From contig JALERM010000052.1 of assembly GCA_022764165.1 (NCBI GenBank), positions 1-64,000 of the forward strand: a stretch of DNA of 64,000 bases. Reading direction: 5' to 3'. Positions 53,120-62,347 of this stretch are shown here, piece after piece (the first letter of the stretch is position 1; every line of letters starts with the position of its first letter). Source of the stretch: Eubacterium sp. GTDB taxonomy: Bacteria > Bacillota > Clostridia > Lachnospirales > Lachnospiraceae. The position numbers and the translations under genes were made by a program. The notes under the pieces are model-generated. The model made no database searches and was not told the origin of the DNA. It saw only the letters and a program-made list of their open reading frames with translations.

Positions 53120-54085
53120 ATGTTAATTTCGATAATTATACCCTGTTACAATTCGGAAGGGACGATTGAGAAAGTGGTCGAAGAGACAATGAAAACTTTC
53201 CGAAAACTGGAGGGTTATGAATGTGAGATGGTGCTTGTCAATGATTATTCCAGAGATAAGACGTTCGAAGCAATTACCAGAGCTGCAAAAAAATACCCCA
53301 ATGTAATCGGGGTGAATCTGGCTAAGAATTTCGGTCAGCATAATGCTATGATGGCTGCACTTCACTATGTACATGGTGAAGCAGTGATTGGCATGGATGA
53401 TGATCTGCAGAACCATCCGGATCAGATTCCTCAGTTCCTGGAAAAAATGCAGGAAGGCTATGATGTAGTATTTGGTGTTTTTCGTCAGAGAAAGTTTGGC
53501 TGGTTTAAAAATCTCACCAGTGCAGTCAGCCGTCATCTTTTGTGGATGATGACGGATCAGCCCAAAGATATTCAGATGAGCAGTTTCTGGCTGGCACGCC
53601 GCTATGTGATCGATAAGGCACTGGAATATGAGGGAAGTAATGTTTTTCTGCAGTTTTTGTTCTTCCGTACCACTCAAAACATGGTTGATATTGAGGTGGA
53701 GCACTTTGAGAGAGAAATGGGTACTTCCAACTATAATTTCAGGAGAGGACTGAAACAGTTTATGTCCTGCCTAAATTATACAGCAATTCCGCTGCGGCTT
53801 GCCACCTTTTTTGGAACAATCTTTTCTGCAGCAGGATTTATCGGGGCTCTGGTTGTTTTGATTCGGAAACTCTGTAATCCCAATGTGGCGGTGGGATGGT
53901 CCTCTCTGATGTGTGCCATGCTGGTGCTGTTTGGGATTACATTCCTGATGCTGGGAATTATTGGGGAATATATTGGAAAACTGATCTTAAATATCAATAA
54001 AACACCGCAGTTTGTGGTAAGAGATATTATCAACGCTGATTATGATCCTGAGGGAAAGGAAAAAGATCATGAGAAAATGGTATAA
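53120..54085 (+). CDS. CsbB/ArnC/DPM1-type polyprenyl-phosphate glycosyltransferase
   Basis: A 321-residue GT2 enzyme with two C-terminal membrane helices (about 230-255 and 268-292). ISIIIPCYNSEGTIEKVV is at the start, GMDDDLQNHPDQI carries the DXD-type metal site and QMSSFWLARR follows. The family makes undecaprenyl-phosphate-linked sugar, which is flipped and used by a GT-C enzyme outside. The ATG at 53120 has AAAGGAG upstream; the in-frame ATG at 53000 lies inside the preceding gene and is not favoured. The YfhO gene 1.3 kb downstream completes a CsbB-YfhO-type system. The sugar could be glucose or the 4-amino sugar. Confidence 0.9.
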   Translation: MLISIIIPCYNSEGTIEKVVEETMKTFRKLEGYECEMVLVNDYSRDKTFEAITRAAKKYPNVIGVNLAKNFGQHNAMMAALHYVHGEAVIGMDDDLQNHPDQIPQFLEKMQEGYDVVFGVFRQRKFGWFKNLTSAVSRHLLWMMTDQPKDIQMSSFWLARRYVIDKALEYEGSNVFLQFLFFRTTQNMVDIEVEHFEREMGTSNYNFRRGLKQFMSCLNYTAIPLRLATFFGTIFSAAGFIGALVVLIRKLCNPNVAVGWSSLMCAMLVLFGITFLMLGIIGEYIGKLILNINKTPQFVVRDIINADYDPEGKEKDHEKMV

Positions 54086-55382
54086 AAAAGCGGGATGTCT
54101 GCTGCTTGCCTGTCTGCTTCTCTGTCAAAATGTAGTGATTTTTGCTGCCGAAATTCACAATGGTACAGTTTATCCTATTGAGACAAATGCCATCAGCGGA
54201 TGGCCGCAGGGACAGGATACTTATGCAGAGACAGCTGTACTGATGGAGGCGGAAACCGGTGCTGTTTTGTATGCGAAAGGGATGAATGAACTGCGTTATC
54301 CCGCCAGTATCACCAAGATTATGACAGCATTGCTGGCAATTGAAAACTGCAGTATCGATGAACAAGTGACATTTACCGAGGAATGTCTGGCGGATCAAGT
54401 TGCCGGAAGCGGAAATGCCGGAATGCAGGTAGGGGAAATACTCTCGATGAAACAGTGTCTGCTGCTTTTGATGATTCAGTCTGCTAATGATGTAGCTACA
54501 CAGATTGCAGTTCATGTAGCTGGTTCAGTGTCAAACTTTGCAGAAATGATGAATCAGCGTGCACAGGAACTGGGATGTGTGAATACACATTTTGTGAACG
54601 CCAGTGGAATGCCTGATGAAAATCATTATACAACAGCATATGATATGGCACTGATTTTCCGTGAGGCAATTAAAAGTGATGTTTTTCGTGAAATTATATC
54701 AACGATTACATTTACTATTGAACCGACAAATATGAATCCGGAGACAAGGTCATATGGAACACATCATATATTGATGATACCTTCGGCTCAGATGTTTTAT
54801 GAGGAATGTTTTGGAGGAAAAACAGGAAATACGAATGCATCAAGACATACTCTGGTAAGCGGTGCGGAAAAAAATGGTATGACATTGATCGCAGTGGCTT
54901 TGCGTGCTGATGAGGGTGAGGTTTGTCTGGACCATATTCAAATGTTTGATTATGGATATAATAATTTTGAAATATTACAGGTTCCCGGAGGGTGTGTAGT
55001 TGTTCCTAAAGGTACAGACCTTTCCACTCTCAAAGTAGTAGATACGGAAGTGGATGGGAAAACGGAACAGACTTATTATTATCAGAATGATGTTTATGTG
55101 GGTAAAGGTGTAAAGGAGAAATCTGAGGAAGAATCCCCAGTTGAGATCACACCGGAAATCGCAGATGATAACCAGAAAATTTCATCCGTACAGGATGAGA
55201 CTCAGTTGATGCCGCAGGATGAAGGGGTGTTGACAGATATATTCCGTACCATTATTTATATTTTGGTTGGCCTTATTATTCTGACTTTGGTTATCGCAGT
55301 ATATTCTTCTCATAAAAAGAAAAAAAGACGAAGAAGATATAAAAAACATGGAAAAGGCAGTAAATCCAGGAGAAGCTCATGA
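54069..55382 (+). CDS. D-alanyl-D-alanine carboxypeptidase (DacF-like, PBP5 family)
   Basis: A 437-residue exported enzyme. It has a signal peptide (about 1-32), catalytic SxxK in YPASITKIMTALLAIE, SxN in IQSANDVATQIA and KTG in GGKTGNTNASRH. A membrane helix lies at about 400-420 and a strongly basic tail ends the protein. The family trims the terminal D-Ala from peptidoglycan stem peptides. The ATG at 54069 overlaps the upstream glycosyltransferase by 17 bp, and the stop overlaps the YfhO start by 4 bp. It is thus locked into a glycosylation operon, which is not its usual setting. Confidence 0.92.
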   Translation: MRKWYKKAGCLLLACLLLCQNVVIFAAEIHNGTVYPIETNAISGWPQGQDTYAETAVLMEAETGAVLYAKGMNELRYPASITKIMTALLAIENCSIDEQVTFTEECLADQVAGSGNAGMQVGEILSMKQCLLLLMIQSANDVATQIAVHVAGSVSNFAEMMNQRAQELGCVNTHFVNASGMPDENHYTTAYDMALIFREAIKSDVFREIISTITFTIEPTNMNPETRSYGTHHILMIPSAQMFYEECFGGKTGNTNASRHTLVSGAEKNGMTLIAVALRADEGEVCLDHIQMFDYGYNNFEILQVPGGCVVVPKGTDLSTLKVVDTEVDGKTEQTYYYQNDVYVGKGVKEKSEEESPVEITPEIADDNQKISSVQDETQLMPQDEGVLTDIFRTIIYILVGLIILTLVIAVYSSHKKKKRRRRYKKHGKGSKSRRSS

Positions 55383-58039
55383 AAAACACAGTAAGCAGTA
55401 AGAAAACAATGATGATACTGACCGGATTGATTCTGGTGTCCGGGCTGATCATTTTCTGGAAGTTTATTTTTGGAAACCAGATTCTGGCTTATACGGACGG
55501 TGGTTCCGATACGTATGATCAGTATTTAATGAATTATCAGTCATTAATTAACCATATAAAAAATGGTGGTTTTTCGTTATGGGATTTTAAAAATGGATAT
55601 GGAAGCAATCTCTATGCCATGAACCTTTATGATCCCTTCCTTATGATGATCTATCTGACAGGATTATTATTTGGCACTGAAAAAATATATGGTATTTTGG
55701 TCTGGCAGCAGATTCTCCGGATGGTGCTGGCTGGTTTATTTTTCTATGGCTTTTTGTCCTGTTTCCGGCTGATGGAAAAGAGTAAATTGATTACTGCTTA
55801 TATGTATGCACTTTGTGGTTATTTGGTGATCTGGGGACAACATTATCAGTTTGGAACAGTTGTTGTCCTGTTTCCATTGCTGCTTTGGATCACCGAGAAA
55901 TCTCTTCATCAGTGGAAATATTGTTTTGGTCTGGCACTGGTCTGTGCACTGGAATGTGCATGTTCCCTTTATTTTTCTTATATGCAGTTTGTTGTATTGG
56001 GATTTTACGTTCTTTTTCGTATTGCATGGGAAGAAAAGCTGTTTTCCAAAACAGGATTATGCCGGACCGGCAAACTATATGGATTTATGGTACTGGGAAT
56101 TGGAATGGGAATGTTTTCCCTCCTGCCCAGTGCGTTTCATATTTTCAGTGTGTCAGGAAGGATGGATGGAGAGCCGCTGCTGACAAGAATCATGGGGGCA
56201 CTTCAACTTTATCCGACTTCTTATTATGAAACGTTAGGGAAGAAATTTCTGTCGGGCAATCTGGAAGGCATTAATCTTTATTCTGGTTACATGAATATCT
56301 ATGAGTCTCCCAACGTATTTTTATCAGCACTGTTTGTGCTGGCAGCTGTTCAGTTCCTTGTTTTGTTGTGTTCCGAACGGTACAGCAGAAAGCAGAAATT
56401 TCTGTTGATTCTGGCTCTGGCAGCCGGTGCATTTGTTTTATTAATTCCTCTGGGAAGTATGATCTTCAATGGATTTTCTTACCCGTTCAGCCGTCATACT
56501 TTTTTGTGCCTTCCTTTTTTTTCGTGGATGACAGCAGAAGTTCTGCATCAGAATTGGAAGAAAGGAAAAATGAATCTTCCGCTCCTGATTATTTCAGAAA
56601 TTATAATTACCGGTGCATATCTGGGAAATTATCTGGAAAAGAGAAATCGTCTGCCGTTGGCCCTGTGTATTCTTTCTGTGGGAATCGCAGTGACTTTGAT
56701 CGGCAGCACGTATTTTCGAAAAAAAAGAATGTGTCAGGCCGCATATGCAGGACTTATGGCAACTGTCATGGTTTCTATGTGCGGTGATGCCTATTATTCA
56801 TATAATTGCCAGAGGGGAATACTAAATAAGGCTCCCAGCCAGTACTTTGATGAATTATATGATACATCCATACAGGAAGCTCTGGATTTGATTAGTAAAC
56901 AGGATGATTCTTTTTATCGTGTGGAAAAAGATTATACAACGGGAACCAGTAGTTCTTGTCTGAATTCGATGGCTCAGAATTATCATGGGGTAAGCACCTA
57001 CAATTCTGTCATAAATGCCGGTGTAGCACAGTTTCTTCAGGAGTTTTGGCCAAACCTTCAGATCCTGAATAATACCCATTTCAGCTTTGCCAATGCAGTA
57101 CAGGATGATTTTCAGGCATCTCTTAGTAATATAAAATATATTCTGTCGAAAAGAACAGATCTTCATGTGCCTGGGTATGAACTGTGGCAGCAGTGTGGTG
57201 ATATCTATATTCACCGAAATCAGAACACCGATGGACTTGGAAAATTTTATACTGGAGCTTTTAACGAACAGGTATATGAGAATGCAAAAGAGCTAATAGA
57301 CAAAGAGGCTTTGCTGGCAGAAAACGTGTTGTGTGATACCATACCGTCTTTGACACGTGAGGATTCTGATATAGAAGCATATGCAAAGAAATTAGCAGCT
57401 GCCGATGATCAGATTATACAGATAACTTCTGACGGGTTTGACGCTGTTCTTCAGATTCCGGAAACTGCTCAGAATGGCAGTGGAAAATTTATTCTGGAAT
57501 TTGATATGACATTTGATACCTTTGTATCAGAGATTAACCTGACCGTGGGAGACAATACTACTATTATTTCCGCAGGACCGGAAAATGTTCATGTATCTCT
57601 GTCTGTGCCTTCCGATGTCCATGAAGTGAGAATTCATCAGGATCAGGTGCTTGTCTCCCAGAGAGCGGTCATCACTAATAAACGTCTGTATGCAAGTCAG
57701 GTATATGATCTGACTTCTCTGAGTGACGGTATTCAGATTGACAGATCTGGGCGTGATAGTCGGATCAGTGGCACGGCACAGGTGGATCAGGATGGTATTC
57801 TGGTGATGACCATACCGTATGAGAATGGATGGAGAGCTTATGTGGACGGTAAAGAAGTGGAAATTCATAAGGTGAATTATGGTTTTTCCGGTATTTATCT
57901 TGAAGCAGGTTCCCATAGTATCCGCATGGAATATCATTGTCCGGGATTTGCTGCGGGCGTAATCTGCAGTTTGTGCTGTACAGCATTGCTGTCAATTATG
58001 TGGATATATGTTCATCGCCGTCAGAAAAGTAAGAGTTGA
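55379..58039 (+). CDS. YfhO family GT-C type membrane glycosyltransferase
   Basis: An 886-residue protein with about 12-13 membrane helices in the first 480 residues, a large extracellular region (about 490-855, with GWRAYVDGKEVEIHKVNYGF near its end, a YfhO hallmark) and a last helix. Aspartate in LAYTDGGSDTYDQY in the first outer loop is typical of the GT-C catalytic site. In Bacillus YfhO uses the lipid sugar made by CsbB to glycosylate lipoteichoic acid. Here it overlaps the carboxypeptidase gene by 4 bp. It probably adds branch sugars to the wall polysaccharide after export. Confidence 0.9.
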   Translation: MKNTVSSKKTMMILTGLILVSGLIIFWKFIFGNQILAYTDGGSDTYDQYLMNYQSLINHIKNGGFSLWDFKNGYGSNLYAMNLYDPFLMMIYLTGLLFGTEKIYGILVWQQILRMVLAGLFFYGFLSCFRLMEKSKLITAYMYALCGYLVIWGQHYQFGTVVVLFPLLLWITEKSLHQWKYCFGLALVCALECACSLYFSYMQFVVLGFYVLFRIAWEEKLFSKTGLCRTGKLYGFMVLGIGMGMFSLLPSAFHIFSVSGRMDGEPLLTRIMGALQLYPTSYYETLGKKFLSGNLEGINLYSGYMNIYESPNVFLSALFVLAAVQFLVLLCSERYSRKQKFLLILALAAGAFVLLIPLGSMIFNGFSYPFSRHTFLCLPFFSWMTAEVLHQNWKKGKMNLPLLIISEIIITGAYLGNYLEKRNRLPLALCILSVGIAVTLIGSTYFRKKRMCQAAYAGLMATVMVSMCGDAYYSYNCQRGILNKAPSQYFDELYDTSIQEALDLISKQDDSFYRVEKDYTTGTSSSCLNSMAQNYHGVSTYNSVINAGVAQFLQEFWPNLQILNNTHFSFANAVQDDFQASLSNIKYILSKRTDLHVPGYELWQQCGDIYIHRNQNTDGLGKFYTGAFNEQVYENAKELIDKEALLAENVLCDTIPSLTREDSDIEAYAKKLAAADDQIIQITSDGFDAVLQIPETAQNGSGKFILEFDMTFDTFVSEINLTVGDNTTIISAGPENVHVSLSVPSDVHEVRIHQDQVLVSQRAVITNKRLYASQVYDLTSLSDGIQIDRSGRDSRISGTAQVDQDGILVMTIPYENGWRAYVDGKEVEIHKVNYGFSGIYLEAGSHSIRMEYHCPGFAAGVICSLCCTALLSIMWIYVHRRQKSKS

Positions 58040-58103
58040 ATTATAAGGTAAAATGGGATATGATACTGCGTAAATGGTATTGTGAAAGATAGGAGAGAAA
58101 ACA

Positions 58104-59246
58104 GTGAGGATAGATTTTAACAGACCACCGTTTGTGGGAAAAGAAACGGAATATATACGTCAGGCTGTGGAAAGTAACCGTATGATCTGCGGAGATGGTC
58201 CCTTTACGAAAAAGTGTTCTGCATGGATGAAAGAAAAATTTCATACCAGGGAAGCACTATTGACCACGTCATGTACCCATGCATTGGAGATGGCTGCATA
58301 TTTGGCACGAATTCAGCCGGGGGATGAAGTCATCATGCCGTCCTATACGTTTGTGTCCACCGCAGATGCATTTGTTCTTCGGGGAGCCACCTGTGTGTTT
58401 GTGGATATTCATCCGGAGACAATGAATATAGATGAGACAAAGATTGAAGATGCCATTACAGAAAAAACAAAAGCAATTGTTCCGGTACATTATGCTGGAG
58501 TCTCTTGTGCTATGGATGAGATTATGGCAATTGCTGAAAAACATCATTTGAAAGTAATTGAAGATGCGGCACAGGGAGTAAATGCCTGGTATAAGGGACG
58601 GGCACTGGGTACCATTGGAGATTTTGGCTGCTATAGTTTTCATGAGACAAAAAATTATTCCATGGGAGAGGGTGGAGCACTTTTCTTTCAGAATGAAGAA
58701 TATCTGGAAAAAGCGGAAATCCTGCGGGAAAAGGGTACGAACCGAAGTAAATTTTTCCGGGGGCAGATTGATAAGTATACTTGGGTTGATTATGGCTCCT
58801 CCTATCTGCCCAGTGATATGAATGCAGCATACCTTTGGGCTCAGCTGGAAGAGGCAGAGAAAATCAATCAGAAGAGACTCAGTATCTGGAATTTTTATCA
58901 TGAAGAGCTGAAACCGCTGGCAGACAGAGGATTGATTGAACAGCCGTTCATTCCTGAGTACGCCAGTCATAATGCCCATATGTATTATATCAAAGTGAAA
59001 AATCTGGAAACCAGAACAAAACTGTTGGAAGAATTGAAACAGCAGGGGATTCTCAGCGTCTTTCATTATGTCCCTCTGCATTCTTCAGAAGCAGGAAGAA
59101 AGTTTGGGCGTTTCCATGGGGAAGATATATATACAACTAGGGAAAGTGAGCGTCTTATGAGACTTCCCATGTATTATAGCCTTAGTCTAGAAGAGGCTGC
59201 GGAAGTGGTAAAGGCACTCTATCGTTTTTTTTTGAAATCTGAATGA
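58104..59246 (+). CDS. wecE: dTDP-4-amino-4,6-dideoxygalactose transaminase
   Basis: A 380-residue DegT/DnrJ/EryC1 aminotransferase very close to Escherichia coli RffA/WecE along its whole length (GDEVIMPSYTFVSTADAFVL; KAIVPVHYAGVSCAMD; FHETKNYSMGEGG, where Lys binds PLP; EKGTNRSKFFRGQIDKYTW). It converts dTDP-4-keto-6-deoxyglucose, the RfbB product, to dTDP-Fuc4N using glutamate. The start is GTG with AGGAGA 7 nt upstream. The N-acetyltransferase WecD that normally follows is not present, so the free amine may be used as such or be acylated by another enzyme, perhaps the ATP-grasp pair upstream. Confidence 0.93.
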   Translation: MRIDFNRPPFVGKETEYIRQAVESNRMICGDGPFTKKCSAWMKEKFHTREALLTTSCTHALEMAAYLARIQPGDEVIMPSYTFVSTADAFVLRGATCVFVDIHPETMNIDETKIEDAITEKTKAIVPVHYAGVSCAMDEIMAIAEKHHLKVIEDAAQGVNAWYKGRALGTIGDFGCYSFHETKNYSMGEGGALFFQNEEYLEKAEILREKGTNRSKFFRGQIDKYTWVDYGSSYLPSDMNAAYLWAQLEEAEKINQKRLSIWNFYHEELKPLADRGLIEQPFIPEYASHNAHMYYIKVKNLETRTKLLEELKQQGILSVFHYVPLHSSEAGRKFGRFHGEDIYTTRESERLMRLPMYYSLSLEEAAEVVKALYRFFLKSE

Positions 59247-59256
59247 GGGAGGAAGC

Positions 59257-61071
59257 ATGATGGATACAGGGAAAGTATTGCATTATCTGAAAAAAATAAA
59301 ACCTTATAATATCCAGAAAGGTTTCCGATATTTGAAACATTATGGTCCAAAAGAATTCTGGGTTCGTTTCTGTGAACGGATGGAACCGGAAGAAGTTCCC
59401 TACGGTCCCTGGTTTGAGAAGCATCGGCCAACGGAGAGTGAACTGGAGAAACAGCGAAGCCGAAACTGGAAGGAAACACCGGTTTTCAGTATTGTGGTAC
59501 CGGCATATCGGACTCCGGTACTTTTCCTGGAACAAATGATAGAATCGGTTCGCAGTCAGACATATCCGTTCTGGGAATTGTGTATAGCCAATGCCAGTCC
59601 TGATGATGCTCAGATGGCTTCAGTTTTTGAACGTTATACAAACATGGATCAGCGGATTCATGTGAAAAATCTGCATGAAAATCTGGGAATTGCGGAAAAT
59701 ACCAATGAGGCATTTTCCATGGCATCAGGTACTTTTGTGGGGCTTCTGGACCATGATGATCTGCTGGCACCCCAGGCTTTGTATCGGATGCGGGAAATGC
59801 TGGAAAAAAAGAATGCAGACATATTCTATACAGATGAAGATAAGGTGACGACGGATTTGTCAGAACATTTTCAGCCTCATTTTAAGCCGGATTTTAATCT
59901 GGATCTGCTTCGTTCCAATAATTATATCACTCATTTTTTTGTGGTGAAGACAGACCTTGTCCGAAAAGTGGGGGGCTTTCGGCGGGAATATGATGGGGCT
60001 CAGGATTACGATTTTATCTTTCGCTGCGTGGAGCAGGCAGAGAAAATCTGCCACATTCCCGAGATTTTGTATCACTGGCGTACCCATAAAGAGTCAACCT
60101 CGGACAATCCGGTCAGCAAAATGTATGCGTTTGAAGCGGGGAAACGGGCAATTGAAGGAAATCTGGAACGGTGTGGTGTACAGGCTGTGGTAAGTCACAC
60201 GAAAGATTTGGGATTCTATCAGGTGGAATATCCGGTACAGGGCAGTCCGCTGGTGTCTGTTCTGATTCCCAATAAAGACCAGAAAGAATCTCTGAAAAAG
60301 TGTCTGGAATCTGTATTTGAAAAGACGACCTATCAGAATTATGAAATTATAATTATAGAAAATAACAGTATAGAGCAGGAAACTTTCCAGTATTACAGGG
60401 AGTTGGAGAAACGATCCAATGTAAAAGTGGTTACCTGGAAAGAAGGATTTAATTATTCATCCATCAACAATTTTGGTGAGCAGGAGGCTGCAGGAGATTA
60501 TCTGCTGTTCCTTAATAATGATGTGGAAGTCATTAATCCCTGCTGGATGGAAGAAATGCTGGGCAATTGCCAAAGACCGGAAGTGGGTATTGTGGGAGCA
60601 AAACTCTATTATCCGGATGATACCATACAGCATGCGGGAACGATCATCGGTATCGGCGGGATTGCGGGTCATGCGTTTTTGAATATGCCCCGATCCAGGA
60701 CAGGATATCTGCATAAAGCTTCCATTCAGATGGATCTCAGTGCTGTGACGGCAGCCTGTATGATGATGAAGCGGTCTGTGTTTGAACAGATTGGAGGATT
60801 TGAGGAAAAACTTACCGTTGCATTTAACGATGTGGATCTTTGTCTTCGAACGGTGCAGGCAGGATATCTGGTGGTCTATAATCCGAAGGTGGAATTATAT
60901 CATTACGAATCCAAATCCAGAGGTTCGGAGGATAATGAGGAGAAAGTCCGCCGCTTTCAGAGTGAAATTGAATTTATGAGAACCCGCTGGATCACGATTC
61001 TGAAAGAGGGAGACCCGAATTATAATAAAAATCTCACACTGAGTAAATGGAATTACTCGCTGCGGGCATAA
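59257..61071 (+). CDS. Tandem-domain GT2 glycosyltransferase
   Basis: A 604-residue enzyme with two GT2 modules. Module A, about 70-270, has FSIVVPAYRTPVLFLEQM, LDHDDLLAPQALYRM and YTDEDKVTTD. Module B, about 330-580, has VSVLIPNKDQKESLKKCL, LFLNNDVEVINPCW, TIQHAGTIIGIGGIAGHAF and FNDVDLCLRTVQAGY. It is a shorter paralogue of the protein at 45616, lacking most of its N-terminal beta domain. GGAGG precedes the ATG. It may form a side chain or alternate backbone linkages in a rhamnose-containing polymer. Confidence 0.9.
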   Translation: MMDTGKVLHYLKKIKPYNIQKGFRYLKHYGPKEFWVRFCERMEPEEVPYGPWFEKHRPTESELEKQRSRNWKETPVFSIVVPAYRTPVLFLEQMIESVRSQTYPFWELCIANASPDDAQMASVFERYTNMDQRIHVKNLHENLGIAENTNEAFSMASGTFVGLLDHDDLLAPQALYRMREMLEKKNADIFYTDEDKVTTDLSEHFQPHFKPDFNLDLLRSNNYITHFFVVKTDLVRKVGGFRREYDGAQDYDFIFRCVEQAEKICHIPEILYHWRTHKESTSDNPVSKMYAFEAGKRAIEGNLERCGVQAVVSHTKDLGFYQVEYPVQGSPLVSVLIPNKDQKESLKKCLESVFEKTTYQNYEIIIIENNSIEQETFQYYRELEKRSNVKVVTWKEGFNYSSINNFGEQEAAGDYLLFLNNDVEVINPCWMEEMLGNCQRPEVGIVGAKLYYPDDTIQHAGTIIGIGGIAGHAFLNMPRSRTGYLHKASIQMDLSAVTAACMMMKRSVFEQIGGFEEKLTVAFNDVDLCLRTVQAGYLVVYNPKVELYHYESKSRGSEDNEEKVRRFQSEIEFMRTRWITILKEGDPNYNKNLTLSKWNYSLRA

Positions 61072-61086
61072 GAGTAGGAGAAACAG

Positions 61087-62037
61087 ATGAAAAAAGTATC
61101 TGTGATTATTCCCAATTATAATGGAATGCAATATGTGAAACGATGTCTGGACAGTCTGATGGTACAGACACTGAAAGACTGGGAGATATTGTTCATAGAT
61201 AATGGTTCTGCCGATGGAAGCAGGGAACTGGTTGAAAAAGAATATCCGCTGGTGAAGGTGATTGCTCTGCCGGAAAATTTGGGATTTTGTGGAGCGGTAA
61301 ATATTGGAATCCGTGCAGCCACAGCTCCCTATGTAGTGCTTTTGAATAATGATACAGAAGCAGAACCTGAATTCCTGCAGGAATTATACGATGGAATAAG
61401 GCGAAAGCCCCGTGCATTTTCGGGCGGTGCTATGATGCTTCAGTTCCATAACAGAGAAAAAATTGATGATGCAGGCAATTTCTACAATGCACTTGGATGG
61501 GCATTTGCACTGGGAAAAGGCAAGCCTGCCGCAGACTATAACAAAGAAAGAAAAATATTTTCAGCTTGTGGGGGAGCGGCGATCTACCGAAAAGACCTGA
61601 TGGAAGAACTGGGATATTTTGACGAAGAACATTTCGCCTATCTGGAAGATACGGATATCGGATACCGTGCCCAGATAGCCGGATACGAAAACTGGTACTT
61701 CCCCAAATCAAAAGTGTATCATGTGGGAAGCGGAACCTCCGGTTCCCGTTATAACCAATTTAAAATACGATACTCATCCCGGAATAACATATACATGATC
61801 TACAAAAACATGCCGCTTGGGCAGATTATATTGAATCTGCCGCTGCTTGCTATGGGATTCGCTGTGAAACTGGTATTTTTCTCATTAAAAGGATATGGAA
61901 GGGAATACGCGGCAGGAATCAAAAACGGGTTTTCAATCTGCAGGAAAAATAAAGTCCCCTTTCAGTGGAAACATATGGGAAACTACTGCAGGATACAAAT
62001 CCAGCTCTGGGTGAACTTGATTCGGAGATTTGTGTGA
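61087..62037 (+). CDS. GT2 glycosyltransferase, rhamnosyltransferase-like
   Basis: A 316-residue single-module GT2 enzyme: VSVIIPNYNGMQYVKRCLDS, ENLGFCGAVNIGIRAA, LLNNDTEAEPEFLQEL and FAYLEDTDIGYRAQIAGY. The pattern GGAAIYRKDLMEELGYFDEE is common in dTDP-rhamnosyl transferases. A hydrophobic segment lies near residue 250. TAGGAGAA precedes the ATG, and the gene follows the tandem GT2 by 15 bp. It is the last gene before a 310-bp gap with a large inverted repeat. Confidence 0.88.
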   Translation: MKKVSVIIPNYNGMQYVKRCLDSLMVQTLKDWEILFIDNGSADGSRELVEKEYPLVKVIALPENLGFCGAVNIGIRAATAPYVVLLNNDTEAEPEFLQELYDGIRRKPRAFSGGAMMLQFHNREKIDDAGNFYNALGWAFALGKGKPAADYNKERKIFSACGGAAIYRKDLMEELGYFDEEHFAYLEDTDIGYRAQIAGYENWYFPKSKVYHVGSGTSGSRYNQFKIRYSSRNNIYMIYKNMPLGQIILNLPLLAMGFAVKLVFFSLKGYGREYAAGIKNGFSICRKNKVPFQWKHMGNYCRIQIQLWVNLIRRFV

Positions 62038-62059
62038 GAGACTTCTGTTTCCTATGCAT

Positions 62060-62268
62060 AGTTTCTTACGCTTTAGGAAGGATATCAGAAACTAACTGTT
62101 TTTCAAAAGCATTGGGGAAAGTGAGTCCGAAGATCCGACGCTTACGGAGACTTTGGCGCGAAGGCTTTCCTGAGCGTCAATATAGTCGCAGTTAGCGGCT
62201 AGCTGAGGAGGAACGGCCTGCTTTTGAAAAACAGTTAGTTTCTGATATCCCTAGCAATCGTAAGAAAA
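62060..62268. repeat. Structured element with 32-bp perfect inverted arms
   Basis: The 310-bp gap at 62038-62347 is filled mainly by this element. The arms at 62080-62111 and 62219-62250 are exact reverse complements over 32 nt, starting GGATATCAGAAACTAACTG. A further TTTCTTACG (62062-62070) / CGTAAGAAA (62259-62267) pair lies outside them across 8-9-nt internal loops. The 107-bp core is more GC-rich and has GACGCT/AGCGTC and GCGAAGG-type elements. No open frame was found. It could be a MITE-like element, a very strong terminator or a structured RNA. No clear target-site duplication was seen. Confidence 0.8.
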
Positions 62269-62275
62269 TATTTTG

Positions 62276-62304
62276 TTGCTCTTTTGGCATAATTATTGTA
62301 TAGT
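62276..62304 (+). promoter_or_regulatory. Possible promoter of the polyprenyl sugar-phosphate transferase gene
   Basis: TTGCTC (62276-62281), 17 nt, then TATAGT (62299-62304), just after the inverted-repeat element and 43 bp before the gene. The -10 box is good and the -35 box poor. Confidence 0.4.
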
Positions 62305-62347
62305 ATAGTAAATAGTGAGCAGAAGATTGAAGATAAGGTGAAGAGTA

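Noticed and set aside
58269-59081. A 270-codon minus-strand frame
   Set aside because: Antisense to the strongly conserved WecE-like gene.
62038-62347. A complete insertion sequence in the gap
   Set aside because: The inverted arms enclose only 107 bp without a transposase frame, and no target duplication was found.
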